Source of the DNA: Paraferrimonas haliotis
Lineage (GTDB): Bacteria; Pseudomonadota; Gammaproteobacteria; Enterobacterales; Shewanellaceae
Length of the DNA: 64,000 nt
Direction: 5' to 3'
NCBI RefSeq assembly: GCF_002282895.1
Contig: NZ_NRRB01000003.1
Coordinates: forward strand, 475,489 to 539,488
Shown here: positions 32,267 through 41,580 of the stretch, piece after piece
Layout: each line of letters starts with the position of its first letter
Position numbering within the stretch: the first letter of the stretch is position 1
Position numbers and translations under genes: made by a program
The notes under the pieces: model-generated
The model's input: only the letters and a program-made list of their open reading frames with translations
What the model was told of the DNA's origin: nothing
Databases searched by the model: none

Positions 32267-34645
32267 CAACAACTGAGAGATGGCATCAGCAACAGAAAGG
32301 CCTTTGCGCGTTAACTGTTTAATCGCGTTTACATCTTCTGCACGGGACGAGTACAACAGCTTGTGAAACGGATCGACGATAAGGCGGCCAATCCCGGTGC
32401 CCATCTCGGTAATAAAGAAAATCTCGGAATAGACACCCGTGACGGTATGAACCGTTTTCAGGTATTCGTAGCCGCCTTCACCTAATGGCAAACGGCCTTC
32501 TTTTTTGAGCGCGTTGATGGTTTCGGCTTTTTGGCCAAGCAGGTACATATTGGCCGAGTTTTCAGCGATGGCTTTACCTGTAGGGCTGTCGTATAAATCG
32601 TTGACCGACTGCGTTACTGTTACAGCACTGCCGCCATATTTTCGAAATCGACGGTAACCCGTCTCGATAAACTTACCGACATCACCTTGAGTCAGCAGAT
32701 CCCAGGCTTCGTCAATGAACACAATCTTGCGACGATCCCGCTCACCTAAGTACATCTCCTGTTGGATTTGGTAGATAAGCTGAAGCAACACCACTTGTTG
32801 CAGATGCTTACGCCCCTTGAGCTCTTCTAACTCCAGAACGGTGAATCGGTTTTTGAAGCGAATATTGTTGTGACCATTAAAGAAGCGGCCATATTCGCCC
32901 TGTGTCGTAAACGGATAGAGCTGCTCACCCACGTCCTGCACACGTCGGTCTTCATGATTTTTTAAAGCCTCTGCCACATCATCAACCAACATGGCACGAC
33001 CTTTTTTCTCCCACAGTTCACGGGTCTGACGTTTTAGGTTGGCCATCTGAAAATCGGTTAATGACTGCGTAGGTGCGGCCATTGCGGCCAATAACCCAAC
33101 CAGTACATCCGCTTCTTCGTCATAGTCCTCAACGATTTCAAACGGGTTTAAGCAAATGCCACTGTCCCGCCCGAACTGTAAGAACTCACCATCATAGACT
33201 TCACACAGCTTTTCATAAGAGCGGCCAACATCAATTACCCAGCATTGCCCGCCTTCAGATAAGTAGGAGGAGATGATTTCGTTCACCAGGAATGACTTGC
33301 CCGATCCCGATTGCGCCGCGATGCAACAGTTGTAATTACTGCCCGAGTCATAAAGGGACACACTCATGATCTGGCCATTGCGGGAAACAAAGTTAATCAC
33401 TGGCGTGCCCGTGCCTTTCCAATCTGCAAACAAAGGCAACAGTGGGATCACATGTCGTGTCGCCATGGTCTTAAATCGAAACAAGTCGTTCATCGCCTGG
33501 CGGTCGGCACCAAATGGCAAGGCATTCAGGAAAATGGGCAAACAGAAGTACTTGTCTTCCATCAGCTCAAACCCGAGTTCTTTGAAATAAGTTCGAGCAT
33601 TTGAAACAGAGCTGATGGACGCCTCTTCCGTCGGGGAAAACAGCGTTAAGGTCATATTTGCCCGAATAGGACGATCACCTTCTTGCAAGGCTTCAAAAAG
33701 AACATCAAACCCCTTTTTCTTGGCTGCCAGCACCGGCACAAACTTGAGCATCGGGCCATAAGCCTGATTGACCGCCCATTGACGCTTCGTCTCTAAACGA
33801 GATCGCATCGCCTCGGCTGAAGGAAAGTGAATGGTGACATTTAGCAAAAAGCTGCCGCGTAAGCCGCGACTGCCCGTCATCATATCGCCCGCAAAACTTG
33901 CGGCATGACCAAACCAGATCCGCTCAGGCAAGCGCTTAAACGATAAGGTTTTAACTCGGTAATCACCCAGCATCAGACCTTGGCTATCCACCTTGATAGC
34001 TCGGTCATAATCCAACACTTGCTCTCGAAGTGGTTTATCTGCCTCACTGCGGATTGGAGATGGATTACGCCAAGAAGCATCTTTTCCCCAGTTAAGTTGC
34101 GCACTTAATGCCGCGAGCCAATTTCGGTCAGTCATCTCAGTGACGCGAAAACCAACCGTTGCCAACGCCTGAGAGAAAGAAGCTCGAAGCGCGGATGCTC
34201 GACTCAACTCACGCTCCGTCGGTATAGGACTTTCCAAAGGCAATTTGCAGGTGACGATCAGTTGAAAGTTGCGTACCTGAGTCTGGGTCGATTCTTCTAT
34301 CGATTGAACCGTGCCCCCATCGAGGAAATCCGCACGTTTGCGTATCGACGCCCTAAGCAATGGATCGGATTGACGATGCCGTAAGCCCATCATGCGCTGA
34401 AGGTCGGTTTGAATATCAGGCGAGGCGTACAGGCCAAATTGCAGCAAAGTGTCTTTTGGCCAGTCGTTGTTGAGTAGAACATTAACCCTGTCTGCAACAG
34501 ACTCATCACCACCAGGCAATGGGTCACATAGAAAACCAAAGCCAACACTCTGGTCTTCCATGAAAAACAGTTGCTCATCGTCGGAATAGGCCAATACTGG
34601 CAAGAGCTCTGAAGCGCGTTGCCCTGAATACAGAGAGGCTTTCAT
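32234..34645 (-). CDS. traC: TraC, VirB4-like transfer ATPase with IS-derived C-terminal extension
   Basis: The start at 34645 overlaps the dsbC stop (TAATG) and follows GGAGGGG, giving 803 residues. Walker A is AQSGSGKSFLVNE (about residue 440) and Walker B is KIVFIDEAWD (about residue 645). TraC powers pilus assembly at the inner membrane. The natural C-terminus would be Gly-Phe-Asp (799 residues, the SXT length as I recall). The IS insertion replaces the stop, so the protein reads four residues, Cys-Ser-Pro-Pro, into the element before TAA at 32234. Confidence 0.93.
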   Translation of the reverse strand: MKASLYSGQRASELLPVLAYSDDEQLFFMEDQSVGFGFLCDPLPGGDESVADRVNVLLNNDWPKDTLLQFGLYASPDIQTDLQRMMGLRHRQSDPLLRASIRKRADFLDGGTVQSIEESTQTQVRNFQLIVTCKLPLESPIPTERELSRASALRASFSQALATVGFRVTEMTDRNWLAALSAQLNWGKDASWRNPSPIRSEADKPLREQVLDYDRAIKVDSQGLMLGDYRVKTLSFKRLPERIWFGHAASFAGDMMTGSRGLRGSFLLNVTIHFPSAEAMRSRLETKRQWAVNQAYGPMLKFVPVLAAKKKGFDVLFEALQEGDRPIRANMTLTLFSPTEEASISSVSNARTYFKELGFELMEDKYFCLPIFLNALPFGADRQAMNDLFRFKTMATRHVIPLLPLFADWKGTGTPVINFVSRNGQIMSVSLYDSGSNYNCCIAAQSGSGKSFLVNEIISSYLSEGGQCWVIDVGRSYEKLCEVYDGEFLQFGRDSGICLNPFEIVEDYDEEADVLVGLLAAMAAPTQSLTDFQMANLKRQTRELWEKKGRAMLVDDVAEALKNHEDRRVQDVGEQLYPFTTQGEYGRFFNGHNNIRFKNRFTVLELEELKGRKHLQQVVLLQLIYQIQQEMYLGERDRRKIVFIDEAWDLLTQGDVGKFIETGYRRFRKYGGSAVTVTQSVNDLYDSPTGKAIAENSANMYLLGQKAETINALKKEGRLPLGEGGYEYLKTVHTVTGVYSEIFFITEMGTGIGRLIVDPFHKLLYSSRAEDVNAIKQLTRKGLSVADAISQLLKERGFDCSPP

Positions 34646-35337
34646 TAACGCCCCTCCAACCAAGCAGAAAGATCATAAGGACGGCCTCGGCTGATGCGAC
34701 CATCATTGGCGACGATGAAAGGCACACCTTGAATGCCCAGGATTTGAGCCGTCACCAAGGTACGCTGCATTGGTTCTAAGTTGCAGGCATCATCCTGTTC
34801 TAGGTTACCAATCCGGCCATTCAGCAATGCATCGGTGGCCGCTTTTTTGTCACGCGCACAGCCAAGCTGGCGAACCTGACGCTCTGAATCAGGACCAAGC
34901 ACTGGCACAGGGAGTATTTGGAAGGTGTATTCTTTGGTTAACGGTAAAGCTTGTTTCAAAAGCTCATGGCAGTGCGGGCATCGTGGGTCAACAAAGACCA
35001 CCACTTTCTTTTTGCCTTCACCCAGCGTCAGTGGATTCAAATCATCCATTTTTAGGCCAAGACGACCTAAGTCCAGCGTGTTCCCCGCTTCACGAATTTC
35101 TTCAAGGCTGGTAAGCGGCTTTTTGGACCAGGCATCATAGAGCGTGCCATCAATGACGAACCGGCCACTGTCTGACATGAAAACAATACGGCCATTGCTT
35201 TCGACCGCTTTCATACCCGTGACAGGTAAAGAAACCATGCCGTCAATTTTGCCAACGGGCGACACTTCAGACACAGGTTCAGCTTGAACCAAAGGAGACA
35301 GCGCAAGCGCCAGAATGATTGGAGATAGTTTTCGCAT
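34645..35337 (-). CDS. dsbC: DsbC-like periplasmic disulphide isomerase
   Basis: The 230-residue protein has a signal peptide (residues 1-19, ending VQA), a DsbC-type dimerisation region and a thioredoxin fold with Cys-Pro-His-Cys in FVDPRCPHCHELL (near residue 119). It probably corrects disulphides in the cysteine-rich TraN and TraU, which belong to the same operon. It is the first gene of dsbC-traC-trbI-...-traN and is followed by traC with a TAATG overlap. Its own promoter and SD-burying hairpin lie upstream. Confidence 0.92.
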   Translation of the reverse strand: MRKLSPIILALALSPLVQAEPVSEVSPVGKIDGMVSLPVTGMKAVESNGRIVFMSDSGRFVIDGTLYDAWSKKPLTSLEEIREAGNTLDLGRLGLKMDDLNPLTLGEGKKKVVVFVDPRCPHCHELLKQALPLTKEYTFQILPVPVLGPDSERQVRQLGCARDKKAATDALLNGRIGNLEQDDACNLEPMQRTLVTAQILGIQGVPFIVANDGRISRGRPYDLSAWLEGR

Positions 35338-35340
35338 GAG

Positions 35341-35368
35341 GAGTCCTCGTTAATGTAAATCGAGGCTC
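35341..35368 (-). promoter_or_regulatory. dsbC leader hairpin that buries the ribosome binding site
   Basis: Coding strand: GAGCCTCG pairs with CGAGGACTC (8 bp with a bulged A); the GAGGA of this strand is the ribosome binding site of dsbC. It corresponds to the second hairpin of the leader element. A short GTCC/GGAC stem lies upstream, but no clear ACCC...GGG stem. Confidence 0.55.
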
Positions 35369-35394
35369 CAGTCTATGCAGTTGTCCTATGTGGA

Positions 35395-35424
35395 CTCGGT
35401 TAGATAGATTGAAGAAATCGCAAT
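35395..35424 (-). promoter_or_regulatory. Candidate SetCD-dependent promoter of the dsbC-traN operon
   Basis: The plus strand reads GGTTAGATAGATTGAAG followed by AAATCGCAATC. On the coding strand the -10-like box is CTATCTAACC preceded by GCGATTTCTTCAAT. The sequence is very close to the block before traF (AGATAGATGAAGGAATCG) and shares GTTAGATAG and GAAAT..GCA with the block before traI. Confidence 0.55.
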
Positions 35425-35468
35425 CTAACTAGGGGGCTTATAGCTCGTTGAGGTTTGTTATAAACGAA

Positions 35469-36407
35469 TTACTCGGCGTTTGCGTTAACAAGCCAATCAT
35501 CAAGCACTTGCTTCAATTTATCTAATTGCTCTTGGTGTTTTGCTTGATTCTTTGCCAATTTGTTAATGTTCTGCAATTTCCAACGAATCGCTGGCAAGTC
35601 TGCTGCATTAGGATAGTCAAACAATGCCCAGTCAGGTTGCCCTCTTTTGAATGACATAAGGAAAGCATGATCTCTTTCTGTGAAATGTTTTTGCAGTTCA
35701 ATTAACATCATGGGCCTAACAGAGGCTAAGTCTTCGCATTCAACTTTTTCAAAAGTCATTCCGTCAAATTCTGCCTGAAATTTCTCATTCAGAGGCTGCC
35801 AGTTTGGCGACATGACTTCATTAATAGGCCGAGGATGACTGAGTGTATAGGTTAAAAAGCCCACTAAAATCTCTCTCGAAATCCCTTCACTGCCAAGTAA
35901 CATACGCACATCAAATAAGTCGCGAGGATGTTGGCGATCCATTGCAGCACACAATTTCCCACCATACAGATCGGGAAGACTGACTACCTGAATCTCAGCA
36001 TAACCAAACTCGTCTTCAACAGACTCTTTAACTGGCATTATCTGTGCACTATGCAGTGTACCTCTGGCGACGGGCGACACTTCAATTTTGATTGTCGCAA
36101 CCGGACTTGATACAACGATTCTCAGTTCATCAGCTTTATTATCCTGAAATGCCGCTCGGATATCTGGTTGAGTATTTATTCTGTCTGTAATCCGCTGCAA
36201 TGCAGCCCTGACATTAACCAAAGCCTCATCTCTTGGTTCAAGTGGAAGATAAGCAAGATCAATATCTACAGATAACCGAGGAAAATCTCTCACAAATAAA
36301 TTAATGGCGGTGCCACCTTTAAGTGCAAAAACCGTCTCTGTTGCTACCACAGGAAGCATTCTTATGAGCAAGGAAACCTGTTTGTAATATGGGCTATCTT
36401 TATCCAT
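35469..36407 (-). CDS. mosT: MosT-like toxin, AbiEii-type nucleotidyltransferase
   Basis: The ATG at 36407 (312 residues) follows AAGGTG and is preferred; a GTG four codons earlier is possible. The N-terminal motif KGGTAINLF...LSVDIDL (Gly-Gly-Thr and Asp-x-Asp) marks the DUF1814/AbiEii nucleotidyltransferase family. In SXT the mosA-mosT pair between traA and dsbC keeps the ICE in the population, with MosT as toxin. It overlaps mosA by eight bases, antitoxin first, as expected for a coupled toxin-antitoxin operon. Confidence 0.88.
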   Translation of the reverse strand: MDKDSPYYKQVSLLIRMLPVVATETVFALKGGTAINLFVRDFPRLSVDIDLAYLPLEPRDEALVNVRAALQRITDRINTQPDIRAAFQDNKADELRIVVSSPVATIKIEVSPVARGTLHSAQIMPVKESVEDEFGYAEIQVVSLPDLYGGKLCAAMDRQHPRDLFDVRMLLGSEGISREILVGFLTYTLSHPRPINEVMSPNWQPLNEKFQAEFDGMTFEKVECEDLASVRPMMLIELQKHFTERDHAFLMSFKRGQPDWALFDYPNAADLPAIRWKLQNINKLAKNQAKHQEQLDKLKQVLDDWLVNANAE

Positions 36408-37191
36408 TATGTTGTTCACCTTTTTTGACGCTTAATATCTCTGGCACTGTGATTTGATATCGCTCATCAAAACGTCCTTTTTGGACAACCTGCCGCTTTC
36501 CTGCACCCAATTTAATTCTTGTTTCATCTATGCGATTGACCCACTGGTGATCGTAGTATCGACCCAGAAATAGAAATATTCGGTTTGCCTGAACAGAGCT
36601 GCTTCGTTCAAGAATATCTTGTACTTTTCTAGGGCTAAGATTGACTAAACCCTGAAATAATTCTGCGACATGCTCAAATGAAATCAGCTTCCCAATCCCG
36701 TCTACCACTTCATAGGCAGCAAGTTCTGCACAGCTGACAGTGAGTTCTTTCTCTTTAACCGTGATCCTTTTCAAATCTTTCTCGGGATTCACTTCAAGCT
36801 TATGGTTTCCACAGTAAAACCAATTCTGATAAGGGAATTCACGAAACCATTTTGGTAAGGACGACTTGTTTTTAACGCAAATCCAAACTTGCTCTTTGTT
36901 CAGCTGTAAATAGTGACTCAGTCCCTGGTGAGTTAAGCTGCTCAATCCAGCCAAATGAACTGAAACGCCCAATTGCACATCTAATGCTTGAATGGCATCA
37001 ACCCAAGTTGGCTTTATATCGCCCTGCGCATCTGGACGATAATACACGCCAGAACATAGCTTCTTTAGCCAACCGTTCTGCGCGTACTTTTGAGCCAAGG
37101 AATAGCTCACACCGTTTTCAGTCAGCCATTGCTGAAGTACTAGCGCACCAGGAGAAGTATGAGCAACAAGCCAGTTTATCTTAGATGACAT
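36400..37191 (-). CDS. mosA: MosA-like antitoxin, AbiEi-type winged-helix protein
   Basis: The ATG at 37191 gives 263 residues; an upstream in-frame ATG at 37233 is possible but lies in the promoter region. The N-terminus (LQQWLTENGVSYSLAQKYAQNGWLKKLCSGVYYRPD, shown in two parts in the reading frame) is the winged helix-turn-helix typical of AbiEi antitoxins, followed by the AbiEi-type C-terminal domain. It should bind DNA and autorepress the pair while neutralising MosT. GTGTTAAAAT occurs twice upstream (at the ATG and about 60 bases before it), a candidate operator. Confidence 0.85.
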   Translation of the reverse strand: MSSKINWLVAHTSPGALVLQQWLTENGVSYSLAQKYAQNGWLKKLCSGVYYRPDAQGDIKPTWVDAIQALDVQLGVSVHLAGLSSLTHQGLSHYLQLNKEQVWICVKNKSSLPKWFREFPYQNWFYCGNHKLEVNPEKDLKRITVKEKELTVSCAELAAYEVVDGIGKLISFEHVAELFQGLVNLSPRKVQDILERSSSVQANRIFLFLGRYYDHQWVNRIDETRIKLGAGKRQVVQKGRFDERYQITVPEILSVKKGEQHNG

Positions 37192-37265
37192 TTTAACACC
37201 CAAAGTATGAATATCACGAACAGTATAAACCATTTAGTTTATTGTGACAGTGATTTTAACACTTT
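37192..37265 (-). promoter_or_regulatory. Promoter and repeat operator of mosA-mosT
   Basis: The 75 bases before mosA contain GTGTTAAAAT twice on the coding strand (one touching the start codon, one about 60 bases upstream) and TTTATACTG as a possible -10 box. The paired repeats fit autorepression by the antitoxin. No experimental site is known to me for this sequence. Confidence 0.4.
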
Positions 37266-37326
37266 AGGTATTAATACACCAAATACTGTAAACCAAACCC
37301 GCTAATGCGGCGTTGTTGAAATGAAA

Positions 37327-37369
37327 AGGTCTACACAACATCACCAATAACCCGATGTTGTGTAGACCT
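37327..37369 (-). terminator. Strong intrinsic terminator after traA
   Basis: A perfect 16-bp inverted repeat AGGTCTACACAACATC / GATGTTGTGTAGACCT with an 11-base loop lies 42 bases after the traA stop. On the minus strand it is followed by TTTTCATTTC. It ends the traL-E-K-B-V-A operon and insulates it from mosA-mosT. Confidence 0.8.
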
Positions 37370-37410
37370 AGTTTGATTACCTTAAGTGAACTGCCTACTG
37401 TGGCTCACAT

Positions 37411-37797
37411 TCAGGTGCCCAGTAAAACGGCGCTGATTGCTGGAACTGTTGTGCCAATGACTTCTTGAGTGCTAGCAACAACAGGTAAGGTTGCAGACAT
37501 AACACTTTCAACGACGGTTGGCGTATTGTAGAGCCCCATACCGCCACCAATGCCCAAGGCAAAAGCCATCAAGCTTTGGCGAGCGATACCGCCCACAATA
37601 CCCACCAGAACCATGGCTCCCGCTACGATCCGTCCCAAAGTACCTTGGGTCCAATCTTTTAGGGTATCCCACACATCAGTGAAAGCATCACCACCGGTGC
37701 CCGCAAATGAGGGCTCCGAAATCATTAACGCCATTAAACCAAGCGCACCAATGGTCATTAGGCGCTGAGTTTGAATGGTGCGAACTGCATTTGTCAT
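37411..37797 (-). CDS. traA: TraA, type-F prepilin
   Basis: The 128-residue product has a long leader (residues 1 to about 32, ending PSFA) and a mature part with two hydrophobic helices (about residues 55-85 and 95-125), the layout of F-type pilin. The first helix begins GRIVAGAMVLVGIVGGIA. It overlaps the end of traV by four bases and is the last gene of its operon, before a strong terminator. Confidence 0.88.
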   Translation of the reverse strand: MTNAVRTIQTQRLMTIGALGLMALMISEPSFAGTGGDAFTDVWDTLKDWTQGTLGRIVAGAMVLVGIVGGIARQSLMAFALGIGGGMGLYNTPTVVESVMSATLPVVASTQEVIGTTVPAISAVLLGT

Positions 37798-38366
37798 TCG
37801 TTAGTTTCTCCGTAGATACTCAAGTTATCGCGCTTACCATCAGCTCCCGCTGAGGCTGAATCGCTTTGAGTCTGAAGTGGACGTAGCACTGGCGAAACCG
37901 TTCGAGGTGCTGACACCCCAATATCCCACCGGCGCGGTTCAATTTCGGTAAACACGTAGCTGGATAAATTCAGATCTCCACGGTCATCCTCCCAAGGCGC
38001 AATCCAAATTCGCATCACCCTTGAAGGAATGCGAATAGGTGCAGATTGCTGCGTCTCAGGCAATGCTGGATGGCTCAACAGTCCTGTTTCTAAATCAGAT
38101 TGTGAATACCCAGAGGGAGAACCAATTCGAGTCGCCACAGCATCAATCGTCTTGGGTGCAGCGCCATTACTGGTAAGCTCATAGACTTCACGAGCAGATA
38201 AACAGCGCACACCGTCAGGCATACCTGGGCATCCATATTCACTACTCCCAAGACCCAATGAACTACAGCCAGTCAATAAGGTTGAGCCGACTGCCAATAA
38301 AAGTAATCCAGCTTTAGACCACTGTTTTGACTGGTGCTTTGGGTTGTTCTGCATTGATGTCGTCAT
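37794..38366 (-). CDS. traV: TraV, outer-membrane lipoprotein of the transfer channel
   Basis: The ATG at 38366 (190 residues) follows GAGGAG; the longer frame to 38444 has no proper site and overlaps traB. A lipoprotein signal ends in the lipobox Leu-Leu-Thr-Gly-Cys (about residue 33). Additional cysteines follow (YGCPGMPDGVRC). TraV anchors the TraB/TraK core complex in the outer membrane, like VirB7. It lies between traB and traA. Confidence 0.9.
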   Translation of the reverse strand: MTTSMQNNPKHQSKQWSKAGLLLLAVGSTLLTGCSSLGLGSSEYGCPGMPDGVRCLSAREVYELTSNGAAPKTIDAVATRIGSPSGYSQSDLETGLLSHPALPETQQSAPIRIPSRVMRIWIAPWEDDRGDLNLSSYVFTEIEPRRWDIGVSAPRTVSPVLRPLQTQSDSASAGADGKRDNLSIYGETNE

Positions 38367-38440
38367 GGTTAACTCTCCTCTGGATACACATCTTATTGTC
38401 TGAAACGGACTTCGATCGGTTAGCAACATGCAGGATTTTT

Positions 38441-39730
38441 TCATCTTCTTGCACCTCCCCCTTGCGAAGCGGCCAATGACAACGAGGCCCCACGAGTGAC
38501 TATGACTTCAATTTTCCTTGCAGCGTCTACCTCTATGACTGGGAACATATTTTCAGCCATGTCCAAATAGAACTTGGCCACTCGATCCAATGCTTTACCT
38601 GTGCCTTTAATCGCAGCGCCTTGTAATGCTTCTTGGCTCATGACTTGCTGGTACAACTGAGTATCACCGGCATTACCCGTCTGAATCGTTGGTACAGGAT
38701 TCACATCAAATGCGCCTGCCAAGCCCTGAAGGAATCCGGCCATCATCGATTTGGCCACCAGTTGGCCTTGTTTCGACACTAATCGGCCACGAATACCAGC
38801 TTTGCCGTCTTCACCCACGGCATAAGAATCCAGTCGCGTTTCAATGACGCCACCATCTTCTCTCACACATGAAATGGTCTCGCCTCGCAAATAAGCACGC
38901 TCAGAGCTCAAATCACCGTAACCTGCGGCGATCAAGAAACACTCTTTGATATCCGCTCTAAATCGGTTGGGTAAAATGGCTTCCTTTTGAATCCTCAGCA
39001 ATGCAGGAAAAGGTTCACGTCTTGCAGACTCGTGAGTAGGTGCATCCAAACCCGTGATCAAAGTACCCGAGATAATGCTGCCTGCCGGTAGATACAAAGG
39101 CGGCGCTTCTTGCACAACAACCTCTGGTTCAGCAACTACTTCAGGCTCAATCATACGAATCGTGATTGGCGGCAATGGAACATCCCGTGCTCGTGTGCCT
39201 TGGCCATTGGCTGGCTGCTGATAGAGCCGATCAGGCAGCGGCGCATTGGCAAAATAGTCGTCTGGGTTAGACGGCAGTGGCCTTTCTTCTTTAGGCAATT
39301 CCATGGCAGATAAAGGCACGTCGAAACGGCTATTTGTGCCTTCAACTGCTGCATCACCTCCAGCGCGAACATCATCAAGTTCCGCTCGAAGGCGAGCCAA
39401 CTCCGCATTGACCTCACTTGGTATAGAAGGCGAACCTGGGCTTAGCCGTCCTGAATCGACGTCACGACGCAAGCGCTCAACTTCACGACGTAACTGTTCA
39501 TTGCGCTCACTGAGTAGTTTCACGTTCGCAGCCAAACTATCGACCCCAACATCACGAGTATTGGTATCCGTAAGAATGTGCCGGATCGTTTCCTGTCGGT
39601 TCCGACTGCTCGCGCCATCGTCAGGATTAGGTGAAAACACCATCACCATAAGAATGAGACCACCAGCAATACCAGCAACCGATAGGCCACGCTTCATGTT
39701 CGGGCTCATTTGTTCCCATTGTGCTTTCAT
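38441..39730 (-). CDS. traB: TraB, VirB10-like envelope-spanning channel protein
   Basis: The 429-residue protein has one N-terminal membrane helix (residues 14-32), a coiled coil (about residues 50-105), a Pro-rich periplasmic stretch and a VirB10-like beta-rich C-terminal domain (from about residue 215, LYLPAGSIISGTLITGLDAPT). It links inner and outer membranes in the type IV channel. It is three bases downstream of traK. Confidence 0.93.
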   Translation of the reverse strand: MKAQWEQMSPNMKRGLSVAGIAGGLILMVMVFSPNPDDGASSRNRQETIRHILTDTNTRDVGVDSLAANVKLLSERNEQLRREVERLRRDVDSGRLSPGSPSIPSEVNAELARLRAELDDVRAGGDAAVEGTNSRFDVPLSAMELPKEERPLPSNPDDYFANAPLPDRLYQQPANGQGTRARDVPLPPITIRMIEPEVVAEPEVVVQEAPPLYLPAGSIISGTLITGLDAPTHESARREPFPALLRIQKEAILPNRFRADIKECFLIAAGYGDLSSERAYLRGETISCVREDGGVIETRLDSYAVGEDGKAGIRGRLVSKQGQLVAKSMMAGFLQGLAGAFDVNPVPTIQTGNAGDTQLYQQVMSQEALQGAAIKGTGKALDRVAKFYLDMAENMFPVIEVDAARKIEVIVTRGASLSLAASQGGGARR

Positions 39731-39732
39731 CG

Positions 39733-40632
39733 TTATTCACCTCCCACAAGAAGCGAAGGTCGCTGACTTTCCACCGCTTCTTCACGATGATTGCGAACAA
39801 CCACATACAACTCAGTCTTTTCACCCGGCAACAAGATATTGCGTGGCCAGTAAGCACTTGCCACTATATCTGGTACATGACAGGCTAATTCACTGGCTTC
39901 TATCGGCTCATCGGCAAAGCTTTCAACCAGTCCTACATAGACGGTGAAGTAATGTCCCGACACGATTTGCCCCTGCTTAAAACCAAACTTTAAGCCCGGC
40001 TGAAAACATTTCGGGCTTGTGTCAGTTTGGCCAGCTAAACGGATGTCATAGCCTTGTGGTAACTCATTTAGTGCAAGGCGTCTGAGTAAGTCACGTAGGT
40101 TATCGACGTAAGGTTGAGCTGTTTCCCAAGTGGCGGCTTTGCGGTTCACGACGCCCTTAATAGGCCACTGCTGACCATCAATAGCTAAGGTGATTTCACG
40201 CGGTGGAATACGACGAGGTACTAAGGTGACAGATAATGCGGGCGCTTCCTGACCAGGCGGAGTTATGTAAAGTGAAACCGGTGATTCTTTGTCCGTGGCC
40301 ACATATACAACATTCCCCTTGATTTGCGTCTGAGCATCACTGGTTGTTCTTACCTGAGGCGATTCAAACGGCGTCACAATCCGGTTCAGATGGCCAAGTG
40401 CTACAGGGATCAGTTCATTAATCCCCGGTGTCATCAGCAGCGTTGTTGGCACATCCGTTGAAGCCGTATTGGTTTGAGTCGGTGGATTTGCAGTAGCAGA
40501 CTGCTTCATCACACTGGCTGGCACAATCGGCAATTCCACGTCTGCATACGACGCTTGAGATAAAAGGACGCCACTCAAGCTCATTGCGATTAAGCTTGGT
40601 GTTATCCATCGACTAATTTTGGTTCGCATCAT
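39733..40632 (-). CDS. traK: TraK, VirB9-like secretin-type core protein
   Basis: The 299-residue protein has a signal peptide (about residues 1-30, ending SYA) and a mature beta-rich body with PFESPQVRTT and TLVPRRIPPREITL, as in F-type TraK. TraK forms the outer-membrane ring with TraV and TraB. Start codons ATGATG overlap the end of traE. The operon order L-E-K-B-V-A is standard. Confidence 0.92.
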   Translation of the reverse strand: MMRTKISRWITPSLIAMSLSGVLLSQASYADVELPIVPASVMKQSATANPPTQTNTASTDVPTTLLMTPGINELIPVALGHLNRIVTPFESPQVRTTSDAQTQIKGNVVYVATDKESPVSLYITPPGQEAPALSVTLVPRRIPPREITLAIDGQQWPIKGVVNRKAATWETAQPYVDNLRDLLRRLALNELPQGYDIRLAGQTDTSPKCFQPGLKFGFKQGQIVSGHYFTVYVGLVESFADEPIEASELACHVPDIVASAYWPRNILLPGEKTELYVVVRNHREEAVESQRPSLLVGGE

Positions 40633-41239
40633 TCACCCTCCGGTTTTGCTCTTGGGTCAACTTTTCACGAACTCGCTTCGTTCTAGCTTGCCCCTCATAC
40701 GTATCCATCCAATTGAGTTTTGGACGGTATTGCTCAATATCGATGTCAAACTCATAGGTGCGAGTTTGGCGCTGTTCATCTCCAGATGGTCCAGAGACCA
40801 AGGAATAACCGGTCACAAAGACATGGCCGGTTTCATACTCATACTCCACTTGTCTGGGTTGGAATTTGAGCGTGACCCGGTCTTCGCGGATTTGTCTTGC
40901 CTGAATCTCCAGTGCATCGACCACTTGCTGGTACACCGCTGGAGAAAGCAGCGGCTCAATGGCAACCCGGATGAAAGACACATTACCCGGCGTCACGTTG
41001 CCCATAAGCTCAGCCAGGTAGAGCCCCCAGGATTCAAGGTAAGGTTGAGTGGCTTGGTTTCGTGACACTTCAGCCGTTTCAGACAAGGTTGGTGGTTGAA
41101 TAGCTACCACGGTATTGCGAGAAAATGCCGCTACCGCAAGCAGCAAATTAGATAGCACCAGCACTGCAATCAGGAACCGCTGCCATCGGTTCTCTAATTG
41201 CGTGCCTTGCCATGATTTTAAAAACACGTCGAACTTCAC
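40613..41239 (-). CDS. traE: TraE, VirB5/VirB8-like pilus assembly protein
   Basis: The 208-residue protein has one N-terminal membrane helix (residues 22-42) and a periplasmic domain with YEYETGHVFVTGY and RTYEFDIDIEQYRPKLNW, typical of F-type TraE, which corresponds structurally to VirB8. It overlaps both traL (four bases) and traK (20 bases). Confidence 0.92.
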   Translation of the reverse strand: MKFDVFLKSWQGTQLENRWQRFLIAVLVLSNLLLAVAAFSRNTVVAIQPPTLSETAEVSRNQATQPYLESWGLYLAELMGNVTPGNVSFIRVAIEPLLSPAVYQQVVDALEIQARQIREDRVTLKFQPRQVEYEYETGHVFVTGYSLVSGPSGDEQRQTRTYEFDIDIEQYRPKLNWMDTYEGQARTKRVREKLTQEQNRRVNDANQN

Positions 41240-41517
41240 GGCAGATAGCTCCTGATAAATGGGTTAGGGATCGTCTTGGCTTTGGTTGGCAACAGTCCAG
41301 CCCAGTAGATGGCGTGAAGAATAAAACCATCAGGGCGACCATCACGAAAACGCCGATAGAGCTTGGTTGTCACCAACCCCAACAGGCATAAAACCAAGGC
41401 ATTACCGGTAAAAATGCCGATCACTAGCCCCAACAGAATGGGAGCCATCTCATCGGCACTCCAAAGCAGGAAGTGCGGCGGGTCATCGATATAGGACGGA
41501 ATACTCACAGGTTCCAT
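41236..41517 (-). CDS. traL: TraL, small inner-membrane pilus assembly protein
   Basis: The ATG at 41517 (93 residues) follows GAGGAG five bases upstream; an in-frame GTG at 41523 lies in the leader hairpin. Two hydrophobic segments (about residues 20-50) and a C-terminal amphipathic region match F-type TraL, a VirB3-like protein. It is the first gene of the traL-E-K-B-V-A operon, and its ribosome binding site is buried in a two-hairpin leader. Confidence 0.9.
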   Translation of the reverse strand: MEPVSIPSYIDDPPHFLLWSADEMAPILLGLVIGIFTGNALVLCLLGLVTTKLYRRFRDGRPDGFILHAIYWAGLLPTKAKTIPNPFIRSYLP

Positions 41518-41520
41518 AGT

Positions 41521-41574
41521 CACTCCTCGTTGTTTGAATTGAGAAGTGAAGAATGCCCCGAAATAACTCAGGGC
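41521..41574 (-). promoter_or_regulatory. Two-hairpin mRNA leader of traL
   Basis: Coding strand: P1 (41555-41574) pairs GCCCTG with CGGGGC. P2 (41521-41548) pairs CACTTCTC with GAGGAGTG (8 bp, one G-U) and buries the GAGGAG of traL. With the candidate -10 at 41585-41590 the transcript would begin at about 41578, so the whole 5' leader consists of just these two hairpins. Confidence 0.7.
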
Positions 41575-41580
41575 TGTGGT

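Noticed and set aside
38367..38444. Longer N-terminus for TraV
   Set aside because: It overlaps the end of traB and would precede a perfect lipoprotein signal that begins at the ATG at 38366, which has GAGGAG upstream.
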